In this document: in pieces, positions 1 through 6,550 of the stretch
Layout: each line of letters begins with the position of its first letter
How positions within the stretch are numbered: position 1 is the first letter of the stretch
NCBI GenBank assembly: GCA_021443045.1
Contig: JABUUT010000063.1
Span: forward strand, 1-8,102
Origin: Fibrobacteraceae bacterium
GTDB taxonomy: Bacteria; Fibrobacterota; Fibrobacteria; Fibrobacterales; Fibrobacteraceae
Length of the DNA: 8,102 nt
Direction of reading: 5' to 3'
Program-made: the position numbers and the translations under genes
The notes under the pieces: generated by a model
Told to the model about the DNA's origin: nothing
Seen by the model: only the letters and a program-made list of their open reading frames with translations
Database searches by the model: none

Positions 1-14
1 CGCATTGGTGCGTT

Positions 15-60
15 GCAGGCACACATCTCGCCGTAGGCCTGCTACGGCTTCGGTGCCTGT
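15..60. repeat. Nested inverted repeat (long imperfect hairpin)
   Basis: The outer arms CAGGCAC (16-22) and GTGCCTG (53-59) are perfectly complementary over 7 bp. The inner arms GCCGTAG (30-36) and CTACGGC (42-48) form a second perfect 7-bp stem with a 5-nt loop. An asymmetric internal loop separates the two stems. No T-run follows, so it does not look like an intrinsic terminator. It resembles an extragenic palindromic repeat or a structured RNA segment; copies elsewhere in the genome cannot be seen from here. Confidence 0.55.
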
Positions 61-210
61 GCCTTCCCCTGCTTGTCCCTACACAAAAAAAACTATTACT
101 ACTGCCTTTCGGTATCGTGGGCGAATTCGGCCCTGCTTTCCCCCACATTGCTCGTCTCCGCATGTGCATTTGCTGCGAATACCGTATGGGGTTGTACGGA
201 TTCGTCGTTC

Positions 211-312
211 ATGGAATACACTGATTCCTTGGTGCCCCATATTATTTTGGAAAAGTATGCTGAACGCACGAACATTCTGTTTGAAATGACGAAGGAACAT
301 GGCTTTGCATAA
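211..312 (+). CDS. Doubtful 33-residue ORF or remnant of a gene 3' end
   Basis: An ATG-initiated reading frame of 33 residues ends with TAA. It begins MEYTDSLVPH and ends EMTKEHGFA, and its codons (many GAA, AAG, TTG, ATT) look more like the real genes of this window than the sequence upstream does. No Shine-Dalgarno sequence precedes the ATG, and the same frame is open back to a TTG near 73 without clear coding character. I do not recognise the sequence. It may be a small gene, the tail of a degraded gene, or chance. Confidence 0.2.
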   Translation: MEYTDSLVPHIILEKYAERTNILFEMTKEHGFA

Positions 313-361
313 CAGCATTTTGGACATTTATTCCAGCCTTGACCTTATGCGTCCTTGAATG

Positions 362-375
362 GGGTAAAAATACCC
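362..375. promoter_or_regulatory. Perfect inverted repeat GGGTA-AAAA-TACCC
   Basis: Two perfectly complementary 5-bp arms are separated by four A residues, and TTTATTACTT follows. It lies 16 bp upstream of the -35 box of the main promoter, in the spacer of a weaker promoter-like pair TTGAAT (355-360) and TATTAC (378-383), 17 bp apart. The position would suit an operator. It could instead be a weak terminator for whatever lies upstream, but five base pairs and an interrupted T-run make that poor. Confidence 0.35.
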
Positions 376-391
376 TTTATTACTTGTCTTT

Positions 392-420
392 TTGAGATTT
401 TAGCCTTTTATTTATATAAT
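392..420 (+). promoter_or_regulatory. Sigma-70-type promoter of the seven-gene operon
   Basis: A -35 element TTGAGA (392-397, four of six consensus bases) is followed after exactly 17 bp by a perfect -10 element TATAAT (415-420). The -10 box ends two bases before the ATG at 423. Transcription would normally begin six to eight bases after the box, near 427-429, so this promoter could only give a leaderless or nearly leaderless message starting at the second in-frame ATG (429). A second, weaker promoter further upstream (355-383) would leave a normal but Shine-Dalgarno-free leader. Confidence 0.6.
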
Positions 421-422
421 TT

Positions 423-2312
423 ATGGCTATGAAACCTGTTATTTCATTTGTCTTGTACCAAGGGTATAGCGCTTATTCGGATAAGTTGAATCCTGTGGCC
501 CGAAATTTGCTTGATGCCCTGGAGCGTGTCTTAAGTTCTGGATCTTTGCGTTGTTCTGTTTTTTTTGATGGCCCAACCCTTGAAGCTGTAAACATGATGG
601 CTAAACCTCTGGAACTTGGAAGAATAAAAAAAGGCATTCGTGAAGGTTTTCTTGAATTTCTGGGTGGAGGTTACTATGATTCCATGCTTCCTTTGTTTCC
701 TCAGGATCTTTTGAATTTGCAACTGGATTTGCATCGTTCTATTTTAAAGAAATTATTTAGTGTGGAACCTGTAGGTTATTTTAATTCCTCCTTTGTGTGG
801 GAAATGGAAATGACCGATATGCTAGAAAAACACCGATATGAATATGCCGTAGTTACGGAATCTTCCATACAAGAAGCGCTGGGGCGAACGACTCCTGTGT
901 CTGGTTGGTTTACTACAGAGGATAAGGGTGCTTTGATGCGTGTGCTTTCATCTTCAAATACTCTTTCTCGTGCCATAATGGAAGATGACTACAACTGGAA
1001 AAACCTGATTGAGCCTTATTGTAGAGAGGGGAAGGCTGCGGTGGTGGCTTTGCAGTTGCCTGAAAATCCCAGCGACATTGTGCCTTTTATGGAACGACTG
1101 ATTGATTTTGTTGAAGCCAACGAGGTGCAGACCCGTCTTGCAAACCATTGCATTGCCCACCAGTCGTCTGAAGGGCGCTTAAGTTCCCTTACTTCGGTGG
1201 GAAGTCGCCTTGGTCTTCCTTCTTCTGCAAAAACTTGCCGAGAAATTTTAGTGCGTCGGCCAGAAATTAATGGGCTTCACAAGGCTTTCCTAGCTTTGTA
1301 TCATCGTGGAAAATCATCCGATTTGTCCGATAGGCAGCTCAACCACTTTTACTCCCGTCTTATGCCTGTGATGTCTCCCATTTACTTTAGGGATATGTCC
1401 AACGACAGGGGTATGCGGTCCCCTGCGGTTCGGTATCAGGGGTACCGTTTTTTACTCAATGCTTCCAACTATCTTGATGATATAACGGGCTTTAATGGAC
1501 TGCGTGTAGATGTGTCCGATTACCTTTTGGCTGGGCGCAAGTTTATTTGGAATGAAAATCGCTCCCTTTCTTGTTTGCTAGATTACCATGAAGGTGGGGT
1601 TTTGGAAAGCCTGAACTTTAAGTCTTCTCGACTGAATCTTCTTTCTTCCTGGCGTGATGATGGAGAACCTTCGGTAGCTTTTTTAGACAGCTATATTCCA
1701 TATAGTGACTATACAGCCGACCGTTTAGAACAAATTATTTCCAATAGGGAAGGGGTTCTTACTGAGCCTTATGATTATCAAATTAAACGCAGCACGGTTT
1801 GTGATGAGCTCCAGCTTTCTTCGGAACAGCCCTTTGCGGTTGGGGACCAGAAGGGGCTTTTTCAAATAGAAAAACGTTATGGTTTCTACGGCAATACTCC
1901 TGTATTCTTTGTGAATTACCGTGTGACCAATGCGGCCTACAATGTGGTTAAGGGATTTTTTGGCACGTTGTTGGAATTGGGCATGAGGGCCTTTGACATT
2001 AGCCAGCAGTCTGTATTGGTGGATGGGAAAAAGGTTCGTTGGAATATGGATGAACCTTTAATTTATCCTGAAGCAAAAAATCTTGAAATTCAAGACAAGG
2101 TTTTACCTTGTGTTTTACGAATTGAATTTGAAACGCCCGCCAGCTTGTTCCTGGGCCCGGTTTATGGAGCTTCTTCTGCTGCGGCTCCCGAAGAATTCCA
2201 GGGACTTCGCATATATCCTTTTTGGAAAACCAGTTTGTCGAGCCTTTCATCGGCGTTGTATAAAATGAATGTGCGTATTTCGAGACGCGGCCACTTTAAA
2301 GGGGTGCTATAA
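423..2312 (+). CDS. GH57 4-alpha-glucanotransferase-like protein, probably catalytically inactive
   Basis: This 629-residue protein has the layout of GH57 4-alpha-glucanotransferases: a TIM-barrel-like N-terminal part (about 1-250), a middle helical part with RRPEINGLHK (278-287, DUF1925-like), and a C-terminal beta-rich part with LLDYHEGGVLESLNF (385-399, DUF1926-like). There is no signal peptide, so it is expected in the cytoplasm. Segments FFDGPTLE (47-54) and GGGYYDSMLP (81-90) match the family well. The catalytic positions do not. The N-terminal HxHQP motif is replaced by LYQGYS (11-16). The WLxERVW nucleophile motif reads FNSSFVW (120-126), putting Ser123 where Glu is expected. The DDGEKFG region reads ALQLPEN (209-215), with no Asp. 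These alignments rest on remembered family sequences. A sensory, scaffolding or carbohydrate-binding role is possible. The first two codons may be skipped in favour of ATG at 429; no Shine-Dalgarno is present for either start. First gene of the operon; its TAA overlaps the next ATG by one base. Confidence 0.82.
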   Translation: MAMKPVISFVLYQGYSAYSDKLNPVARNLLDALERVLSSGSLRCSVFFDGPTLEAVNMMAKPLELGRIKKGIREGFLEFLGGGYYDSMLPLFPQDLLNLQLDLHRSILKKLFSVEPVGYFNSSFVWEMEMTDMLEKHRYEYAVVTESSIQEALGRTTPVSGWFTTEDKGALMRVLSSSNTLSRAIMEDDYNWKNLIEPYCREGKAAVVALQLPENPSDIVPFMERLIDFVEANEVQTRLANHCIAHQSSEGRLSSLTSVGSRLGLPSSAKTCREILVRRPEINGLHKAFLALYHRGKSSDLSDRQLNHFYSRLMPVMSPIYFRDMSNDRGMRSPAVRYQGYRFLLNASNYLDDITGFNGLRVDVSDYLLAGRKFIWNENRSLSCLLDYHEGGVLESLNFKSSRLNLLSSWRDDGEPSVAFLDSYIPYSDYTADRLEQIISNREGVLTEPYDYQIKRSTVCDELQLSSEQPFAVGDQKGLFQIEKRYGFYGNTPVFFVNYRVTNAAYNVVKGFFGTLLELGMRAFDISQQSVLVDGKKVRWNMDEPLIYPEAKNLEIQDKVLPCVLRIEFETPASLFLGPVYGASSAAAPEEFQGLRIYPFWKTSLSSLSSALYKMNVRISRRGHFKGVL

Positions 2313-3001
2313 TGAAGGCCGATTTGATTGACATTCAGGTGGAAGATTTTGGAGAGGATATCGAAATAAAACTCTCTGGATCTTTGGGCATTTTTCAATT
2401 GGCGGCGGTGCGTGAAAAAATAGAAATGCTGGTTTCTGGCCCTGGATGTTTCTTTTTTTTAAACCTCCAGTATGCTCATTTTACCTGTGACGAGTATCTT
2501 CCGTTTTTTCTAGACCTTTTGGATAGGGTAAAGGGCCAAAAATCTTCTTTGATCCTTGTTTTTAACAGTGTGGAACAGAAGAAGTATTTTTCCCGATACA
2601 GCAATATTTTTGAAGTGGCTGAAAGTCGCAACGAATATAAAAGTGGTAGTTTTTCCAAACAGCTGCAATTGGTAGGGGTTCATTACGGACGAAAAACGGG
2701 CCTTCGTCTTAGTCCCAGTGTGGCAATTGCCGTTTCTGTACTTTTAATTGGTTGGGCTGTTACTTTATTCTCAATCATTGTTGGGCAAGGCTCTGAAATT
2801 GCCGATAAGCAGGCTCAGATTATAGCCTTGCAAAGTCAAAAAGACCGCTACATTCGTGAAATAGACAAACTGGAATCTTCCATTGGTCCTCTGCGAAAGT
2901 TAGGCGTGGTTCAAGACACAACTACGCTAACCTCCTTTGGTCTTATAAAAGACTGGGTTTCTTATTTGGAATATTTGGAAAATAGCCGGCGTGAAAAATA
3001 A
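2312..3001 (+). CDS. STAS-like domain protein with one membrane helix and a coiled coil
   Basis: This 229-residue protein appears to have three parts. Residues about 5-105 follow the pattern of a STAS/anti-sigma-antagonist fold: a beta strand IEIKLSGSLG, a helix, a strand FFFLNLQYAHF where the family usually has a D-L-S/T phosphorylation strand, then helix, strand LILVF and a terminal helix. The phosphorylatable DSSG-type signature is absent (HFTCDEY at 56-62). A single hydrophobic helix spans about 136-157 and is preceded by basic residues, giving an N-in orientation. Residues about 158-195 are coiled-coil-like (EIADKQAQIIALQSQKDR and beyond) and should be periplasmic. The start is well supported: AAAGGGG lies 7 nt before the ATG, and the ATG overlaps the previous stop. 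The combination suggests transmission of a cytosolic interaction to the periplasm, but function is unknown. The STAS call is by pattern only. Confidence 0.7.
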   Translation: MKADLIDIQVEDFGEDIEIKLSGSLGIFQLAAVREKIEMLVSGPGCFFFLNLQYAHFTCDEYLPFFLDLLDRVKGQKSSLILVFNSVEQKKYFSRYSNIFEVAESRNEYKSGSFSKQLQLVGVHYGRKTGLRLSPSVAIAVSVLLIGWAVTLFSIIVGQGSEIADKQAQIIALQSQKDRYIREIDKLESSIGPLRKLGVVQDTTTLTSFGLIKDWVSYLEYLENSRREK

Positions 3002-3674
3002 GTTGGAAATATCTCCGGTGATGATGTCCGTCTTTTTGGGCGGATGTTTTTTGGCTTTGATCGTTTTTCTTTTTTGCTGGCATCTGCGTCAAAGTGAACT
3101 TTCTTATTTGGGGGAGCGGGAGTCTGTTTTGCGAGGAGACTTGGAGCAATTGAATACTTGGGGAAAATGGACGGTGGACTATGTAAAAATCAGTAGGGTG
3201 ATAGACCACCTCTCCAGGCATAAATTATCAGAAGAGTCTCGGCAGATGCTTACGGAACAGATATGGCAGATTTCCCGTTCCTATTCCATTGACCCTCTCT
3301 TAATTTTAGCGGTGGTGGCTCAGGAAAGTCATGGAAACCCACAAGCCCGCGGCCGTGTTCGGTCGGGCAAGGAATCGGGAGCCATGGGGCTAATGCAAAT
3401 TAAGTTGGAAACGGCCCAGAACATGGCACAGCATTTTAACCTGACCATAGAAACGGCTGAAGATTTAATGAAGCCAGAAGTGAATGTGGCGGTGGGGTCG
3501 GCTTACCTCATTCGTTTGATTGGCAAATATGGAAAGGTAAAAGAGGCTCTGATTGCGTACAATTTAGGCCATTCTGCCGTAGATAGGATGTTGGAGAGAG
3601 GGCAGGAATTGCCTACTCGTTATTATGAACGGGTTATTTCCAAGTACAACGATCTAGCTCGTCTTTCTTTTTAG
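2991..3674 (+). CDS. Membrane-anchored lytic transglycosylase (SLT/GH23 family)
   Basis: A 227-residue protein with an N-terminal membrane anchor (about 12-30), a short linker, and an SLT lytic transglycosylase domain from about residue 88 to the end. Lytic transglycosylases cleave the MurNAc-GlcNAc bond of peptidoglycan to form 1,6-anhydro-MurNAc. The family hallmarks are visible: VVAQESHGNP (108-117) with the catalytic Glu112, SGAMGLMQI (129-137), ALIAYNLG (186-193) and the closing PTRYYERVI (208-216). The catalytic domain should face the periplasm. The start is GTG at 2991, giving an 11-base overlap with the previous gene and no strong ribosome binding site, so translational coupling is likely; ATG at 3021 would shorten the cytosolic tip only. 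It has an uncleaved-looking anchor and no lipobox, unlike lipoprotein-type transglycosylases such as MltC. Confidence 0.88.
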   Translation: MKNKLEISPVMMSVFLGGCFLALIVFLFCWHLRQSELSYLGERESVLRGDLEQLNTWGKWTVDYVKISRVIDHLSRHKLSEESRQMLTEQIWQISRSYSIDPLLILAVVAQESHGNPQARGRVRSGKESGAMGLMQIKLETAQNMAQHFNLTIETAEDLMKPEVNVAVGSAYLIRLIGKYGKVKEALIAYNLGHSAVDRMLERGQELPTRYYERVISKYNDLARLSF

Positions 3675-3687
3675 TAAATTTGGGTTA

Positions 3688-5052
3688 ATGTTTAGGGTAT
3701 TGCTCATACTTTTATTTGTGATTGCAGCTCATGGCGCTGAAGTCCGTTACGACTGTATGCAGTTTGTGCAGGCTGGTCTTGCCAATGACCCTCAGCTTAT
3801 AGAAACCAAGGCTGGAACAGAAATTAAGAAAATAAAGATAGATGCCTTAAAAGCCGAAGCCATACTCCCCACTTTTAGCATATCCATGATGGTTGGCCCT
3901 GCCCCCGGACTTAAAGAAACGGTGGACGATTGGGGCGATACGGTGGATACCTACGACTTTAGTAAAATGGGCCCCTTTTGGGGCGTTGAAGGCAAGTTTA
4001 TACAGCCTCTGAATTTAGGCCAGTACCGCTCCGGGAAAAAGGCTCTGGAAGCAGACCTGCAACAGAAAACTTTTGAAGTTGAAAACAAGAGCCATCAAAA
4101 AGATGTGGAACTCCAGACCTACTACTTTAATTATTTGTTGGCCCTGGAAATGAAACGGCTTGCAGCCGATGCCCAAAAGCGTGTGGACCAGGCTTATGAG
4201 CAAATGGAAGAAGCTCTGGATAATGACGACGAAAGCGTGTCTCAAATGGATTTGCTGAATTTGAAGGCCAAAATGCATACGGTAAAAGAAGGGGTTACCG
4301 ACGCCGAACTTGGGATGAGGCGTGTGCAGTTGGCTATTCGTTTTTCTTTGCAGTTGCAGGAAGAAGATGTTTTTGTGGCTGAAGACACTTGCCTTAGCCC
4401 TAGAACGGAACCTTTGCCAACCTTGGAAGAGGTTAAAAGTTTTACTGCCACCTACCACCCTGAACTAAGACAACTGAATGCTGGGTTAAGGGCACGGCGT
4501 TTGCAGATGGATTTGGCAGAATCTAAATTGGCTCCCGAATTTTTTGTGATGGGACAGTTTGAATATGTAAAAAGCTGGGCTGGCAATAGAACGGCAATGT
4601 CTAAAAATGCCTTTGCCCAAGATGCTGTGAACAAACTTTCTGGTTTGGTTGGCGTGGGCTTAAGGTACAGGTTGAATTTTTGGAGCAACTGGCAGAAATA
4701 TAGGGAAGCTCGTGCGGATTACAGAGGCTTGACCCTTAAGGAAAACTATGCTATAGATGGACTAGTGGCTCGGGCAGAGGAACAGTACTACCAGGTGTTG
4801 GCGGCCAAGGAAAAAATGGAGTCTTTAAAGGAAAGCCTACGGGCCTCCGAGGGGATTCTCAAAGGTGCTGCCATGCAGTACGACCTGGATAAGTCTAAAA
4901 CTGGAGACTTGGTTTCGGCTTATACACAAAATGTAACCTTGCAGAAGGATTATTATTTTGCTGTGTGCAAGTACAACGTGGAATTTGCTAATTTGATATC
5001 TAGGATGGGCTGGTCTTTGCAAGACTTTTACACCATCTACATGGACAAATAA
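3688..5052 (+). CDS. TolC-family outer-membrane channel protein
   Basis: This 454-residue protein has a signal peptide (about 1-17, cleavage near AHG-AE) and the two-fold repeated helical architecture of TolC-type outer-membrane efflux proteins. Each half opens with a conserved helix start: FVQAGLANDPQLIETKAG (26-43) and VKSFTATYHPELRQLNAG (249-266). Long amphipathic helices rich in Lys, Glu and Ala follow (about 115-215 and 335-440), with strand-like segments between them (about 62-110 and 285-332), as expected for the periplasmic tunnel and beta-barrel. TolC proteins form trimeric exit ducts that work with inner-membrane pumps; no pump or adaptor gene is present here. The neighbour just downstream is MlaC-like, so a role in lipid rather than drug transport is possible. 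It starts 13 bp after the transglycosylase gene; the ribosome binding site is weak (TGGGTT). Confidence 0.86.
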   Translation: MFRVLLILLFVIAAHGAEVRYDCMQFVQAGLANDPQLIETKAGTEIKKIKIDALKAEAILPTFSISMMVGPAPGLKETVDDWGDTVDTYDFSKMGPFWGVEGKFIQPLNLGQYRSGKKALEADLQQKTFEVENKSHQKDVELQTYYFNYLLALEMKRLAADAQKRVDQAYEQMEEALDNDDESVSQMDLLNLKAKMHTVKEGVTDAELGMRRVQLAIRFSLQLQEEDVFVAEDTCLSPRTEPLPTLEEVKSFTATYHPELRQLNAGLRARRLQMDLAESKLAPEFFVMGQFEYVKSWAGNRTAMSKNAFAQDAVNKLSGLVGVGLRYRLNFWSNWQKYREARADYRGLTLKENYAIDGLVARAEEQYYQVLAAKEKMESLKESLRASEGILKGAAMQYDLDKSKTGDLVSAYTQNVTLQKDYYFAVCKYNVEFANLISRMGWSLQDFYTIYMDK

Positions 5053-5063
5053 AAGAGGTTGAG

Positions 5064-5642
5064 ATGATTAGTAAAATATTGGTTGCTTTGGCCTGCACTG
5101 CTGCTTTGGTTTTTGCCGCAGAAGACCCTGTTGCCGTGGTGAAGAAAAAAGACGTGGAGCTGCAGACGCTCTTAAAAAAATCGTCCCATTCTGAAAAGGA
5201 GATGGAACGCATCAAGACGCTTCTTAATGAGTCTTTTGATTTTGAACTTCTTGCAAAGAAGTCTTTATCGAACAACGACTGGAAGGCTCAGAATGCAGAA
5301 AATCAAGAAAAGTTTGTTAGCGAGTTCCAGCGGATGGTGCGCAATTCTAGTGCCAAGCGGCTTCAGCTATACAAGGCCGATTCCACCGTTTATGAGCCAG
5401 CCAAGATGAAGGGCGACAAAGAAGCTCGGGTTGTGGCCCACCTGTGGAATAAGGGAAAAGAATCCGTGCTGGAATACAAAATGTCGCTTGTGAATGGAAA
5501 CTGGAAGGCCTGGGATTTGGTTATCGACGACCTCTCCACGGCACGCAACTACAAGGAGCAGTTTAGCCAGATTCTCAAGACCAAAAGTTTTCAGGAATTG
5601 ATTGATGTCATCAGCAAAAAAGCGGATGAATCGGAGAAATGA
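5064..5642 (+). CDS. mlaC: MlaC/Ttg2D-family periplasmic phospholipid-binding protein
   Basis: A 192-residue protein with a signal peptide (about 1-18, cleavage at VFA-AED). Its mature part fits the Tol_Tol_Ttg2/MlaC family: FDFELLAKKSLS (58-69), QEKFVSEFQRMV (81-92), SVLEYKMSLVNGNWKAWDLVI (134-154) and NYKEQFSQIL (162-171), with typical family length. MlaC proteins shuttle phospholipid across the periplasm between an outer-membrane complex and the inner-membrane MlaFEDB ABC transporter. No MlaD, E, F, B or A gene is in the window, so the partner must be elsewhere or different. A good ribosome binding site (AAGAGG, five bases before ATG) supports the start. Its stop overlaps the next start as ATGA. 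The pairing with a TolC-family gene 11 bp upstream suggests that the two work together. Confidence 0.88.
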   Translation: MISKILVALACTAALVFAAEDPVAVVKKKDVELQTLLKKSSHSEKEMERIKTLLNESFDFELLAKKSLSNNDWKAQNAENQEKFVSEFQRMVRNSSAKRLQLYKADSTVYEPAKMKGDKEARVVAHLWNKGKESVLEYKMSLVNGNWKAWDLVIDDLSTARNYKEQFSQILKTKSFQELIDVISKKADESEK

Positions 5643-6550
5643 GTGGGCTTTTTATAGGACTTCTTATAGGGGCTCTTGTAGCCCTTTTTGTTATTCTATT
5701 TTTTCCATTTAAATTCAACATATTCTTTGATGTAACGGTTGATAAAGCTTGGGTTAAACTGGGCTTTTATTCCAAAATCTTTTACACATACCACCATAAC
5801 TTTAAAAAGAAGGTTGAGGAGGATGAGTGTGAAAAGGAATTGGATGATTACTTTGTTCCAGATTATGTGCCTGCGGTGGTTAATGAATCGGCTCCTAAAA
5901 AAGAAGCTACTATAGATTCCGCTAAAGCTGAAAAGCCGGTGGATCGGGAATCTTCAAAACTAGTGGATACGGTCAGGGTTGAAAAACCGGTGAGCCGGGA
6001 ACCTTTGGAAAATACCAAGGCTGAAAAGCCGGTGGATCGGGAACCTTTGGAAAGTTCCGTTGAAAAAAAAGAAAATTCCGCAGAACCGACTAAGGAAAAA
6101 AAGAAATTGACAGAGGAACAGTTTTGGGGGCTTTTGCTGAGCCCCGACTTTGATGACAAAGCCTTGACGGTTCTTAAAAAATTTACTTTTGGCATTTTAC
6201 GATTGTTTCGGGTTCATTTTGAAGGTTGCTTTGTAGAAGGTATTCACTCCAATTATAAAACGATGGGGTATTTAGCGGCTGTAAACGCCTTTATCCAGGA
6301 TTTGGTGCCGGTGGTGGGTGATTTTGATTTTCGAATGGATTGGTGCAACGAAAAGAGTCTCCATTCCGCAGGGCGTATTGTGATGAATGTAAATCTCTGT
6401 CGGGTTGTAAGTTTGCTGATGGCGACTCTGTTTTATGGCAGCATATTGTTTCTTTGTTTTTGGCACAGCCGTGCCAAGATTTTAAAAGACCCATCCTCCT
6501 TAAAACTGGGGTGGGTTCGCAAAAAAATTGTAAGTTGGATTGTGGAGTAA
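5639..6550 (+). CDS. DUF2953-like membrane protein with charged repeat linker
   Basis: A 303-residue protein of unknown function. An N-terminal membrane helix (about 3-24) is followed by a short strand-rich segment (25-52), a long hydrophilic Lys/Glu-rich linker (about 55-158), a globular part (about 160-255) and a second membrane helix (about 257-275) with a basic C-terminal tail. The order, including VHFEGCFVEGIHSNYKTMG (192-210) and the pattern around DLVPVVGDFDF (221-231), resembles DUF2953 proteins, but similarity is loose. The linker contains three copies of an EKPVxRE motif (about 98-104, 115-121, 129-135). GGAG lies just before the ATG, which overlaps the mlaC-like stop by four bases, so translation is probably coupled. 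Both termini are likely on the same side of the membrane. Confidence 0.65.
   Translation: MSGLFIGLLIGALVALFVILFFPFKFNIFFDVTVDKAWVKLGFYSKIFYTYHHNFKKKVEEDECEKELDDYFVPDYVPAVVNESAPKKEATIDSAKAEKPVDRESSKLVDTVRVEKPVSREPLENTKAEKPVDREPLESSVEKKENSAEPTKEKKKLTEEQFWGLLLSPDFDDKALTVLKKFTFGILRLFRVHFEGCFVEGIHSNYKTMGYLAAVNAFIQDLVPVVGDFDFRMDWCNEKSLHSAGRIVMNVNLCRVVSLLMATLFYGSILFLCFWHSRAKILKDPSSLKLGWVRKKIVSWIVE
5927..6042 (+). repeat. In-frame triplicated repeat encoding EKPVxRE
   Basis: Three related 23-base units lie in the linker of the DUF2953-like gene at 5927-5949, 5978-6000 and 6020-6042. The first and third are identical, and the middle one differs at a few positions. Unit starts are 51 and 42 bases apart, both multiples of three, so the reading frame is kept. 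Each encodes (A/V)EKPV(D/S)RE. Units two and three are also followed by the same bases encoding PLE. This looks like recent internal duplication in a flexible linker, where copy number could vary among strains. Confidence 0.8.

Larger units (their letters stand above)
1..391. other. Gene-poor region upstream of the operon
   Basis: No convincing gene is seen in this stretch. Overlapping short ORFs exist on both strands, but none has a ribosome binding site, a recognisable domain or a consistent coding character. The left end carries a nested inverted repeat (15-60). The middle contains an 8-bp palindrome CGAATTCG (122-129) flanked by GGG and CCC. The right end holds a small perfect inverted repeat (362-375) just ahead of the promoter of the first gene. 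The stretch around 211-312 reads somewhat more like protein than the rest and is listed separately. The region could be a decayed gene, an intergenic repeat element or a leader of the preceding, unseen gene. Confidence 0.6.

Noticed and set aside
5..327. Overlapping 80-95-residue ORFs on both strands in the left region
   Set aside because: They lack ribosome binding sites and domains, the plus-strand frame at 73 begins with TTG, and Arg/Pro/Cys-rich composition suggests non-coding sequence.
4015..4458. Minus-strand 147-residue ORF
   Set aside because: It is fully antisense to the TolC-family gene, has no family-like motifs, and mirrors that gene's Lys/Glu-rich codons.
5927..6042. CRISPR-like direct repeats
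   Set aside because: There are only three units, uneven spacing in multiples of three, and they lie in frame in a coding linker; no cas genes are present.
5863..6195. Minus-strand 110-residue ORF with repeated SRSTGFSAL units
   Set aside because: It is the reverse image of the EKPVxRE repeat linker; the Ser/Phe-rich repeats follow from the Lys/Glu-rich sense strand.
6340..6549. Longer N-terminus of 70 residues for the pseudouridine synthase
   Set aside because: It lies wholly inside the DUF2953-like gene in another frame, is not S4-like, and a coupled ATG with GGAG exists at 6550/6553.
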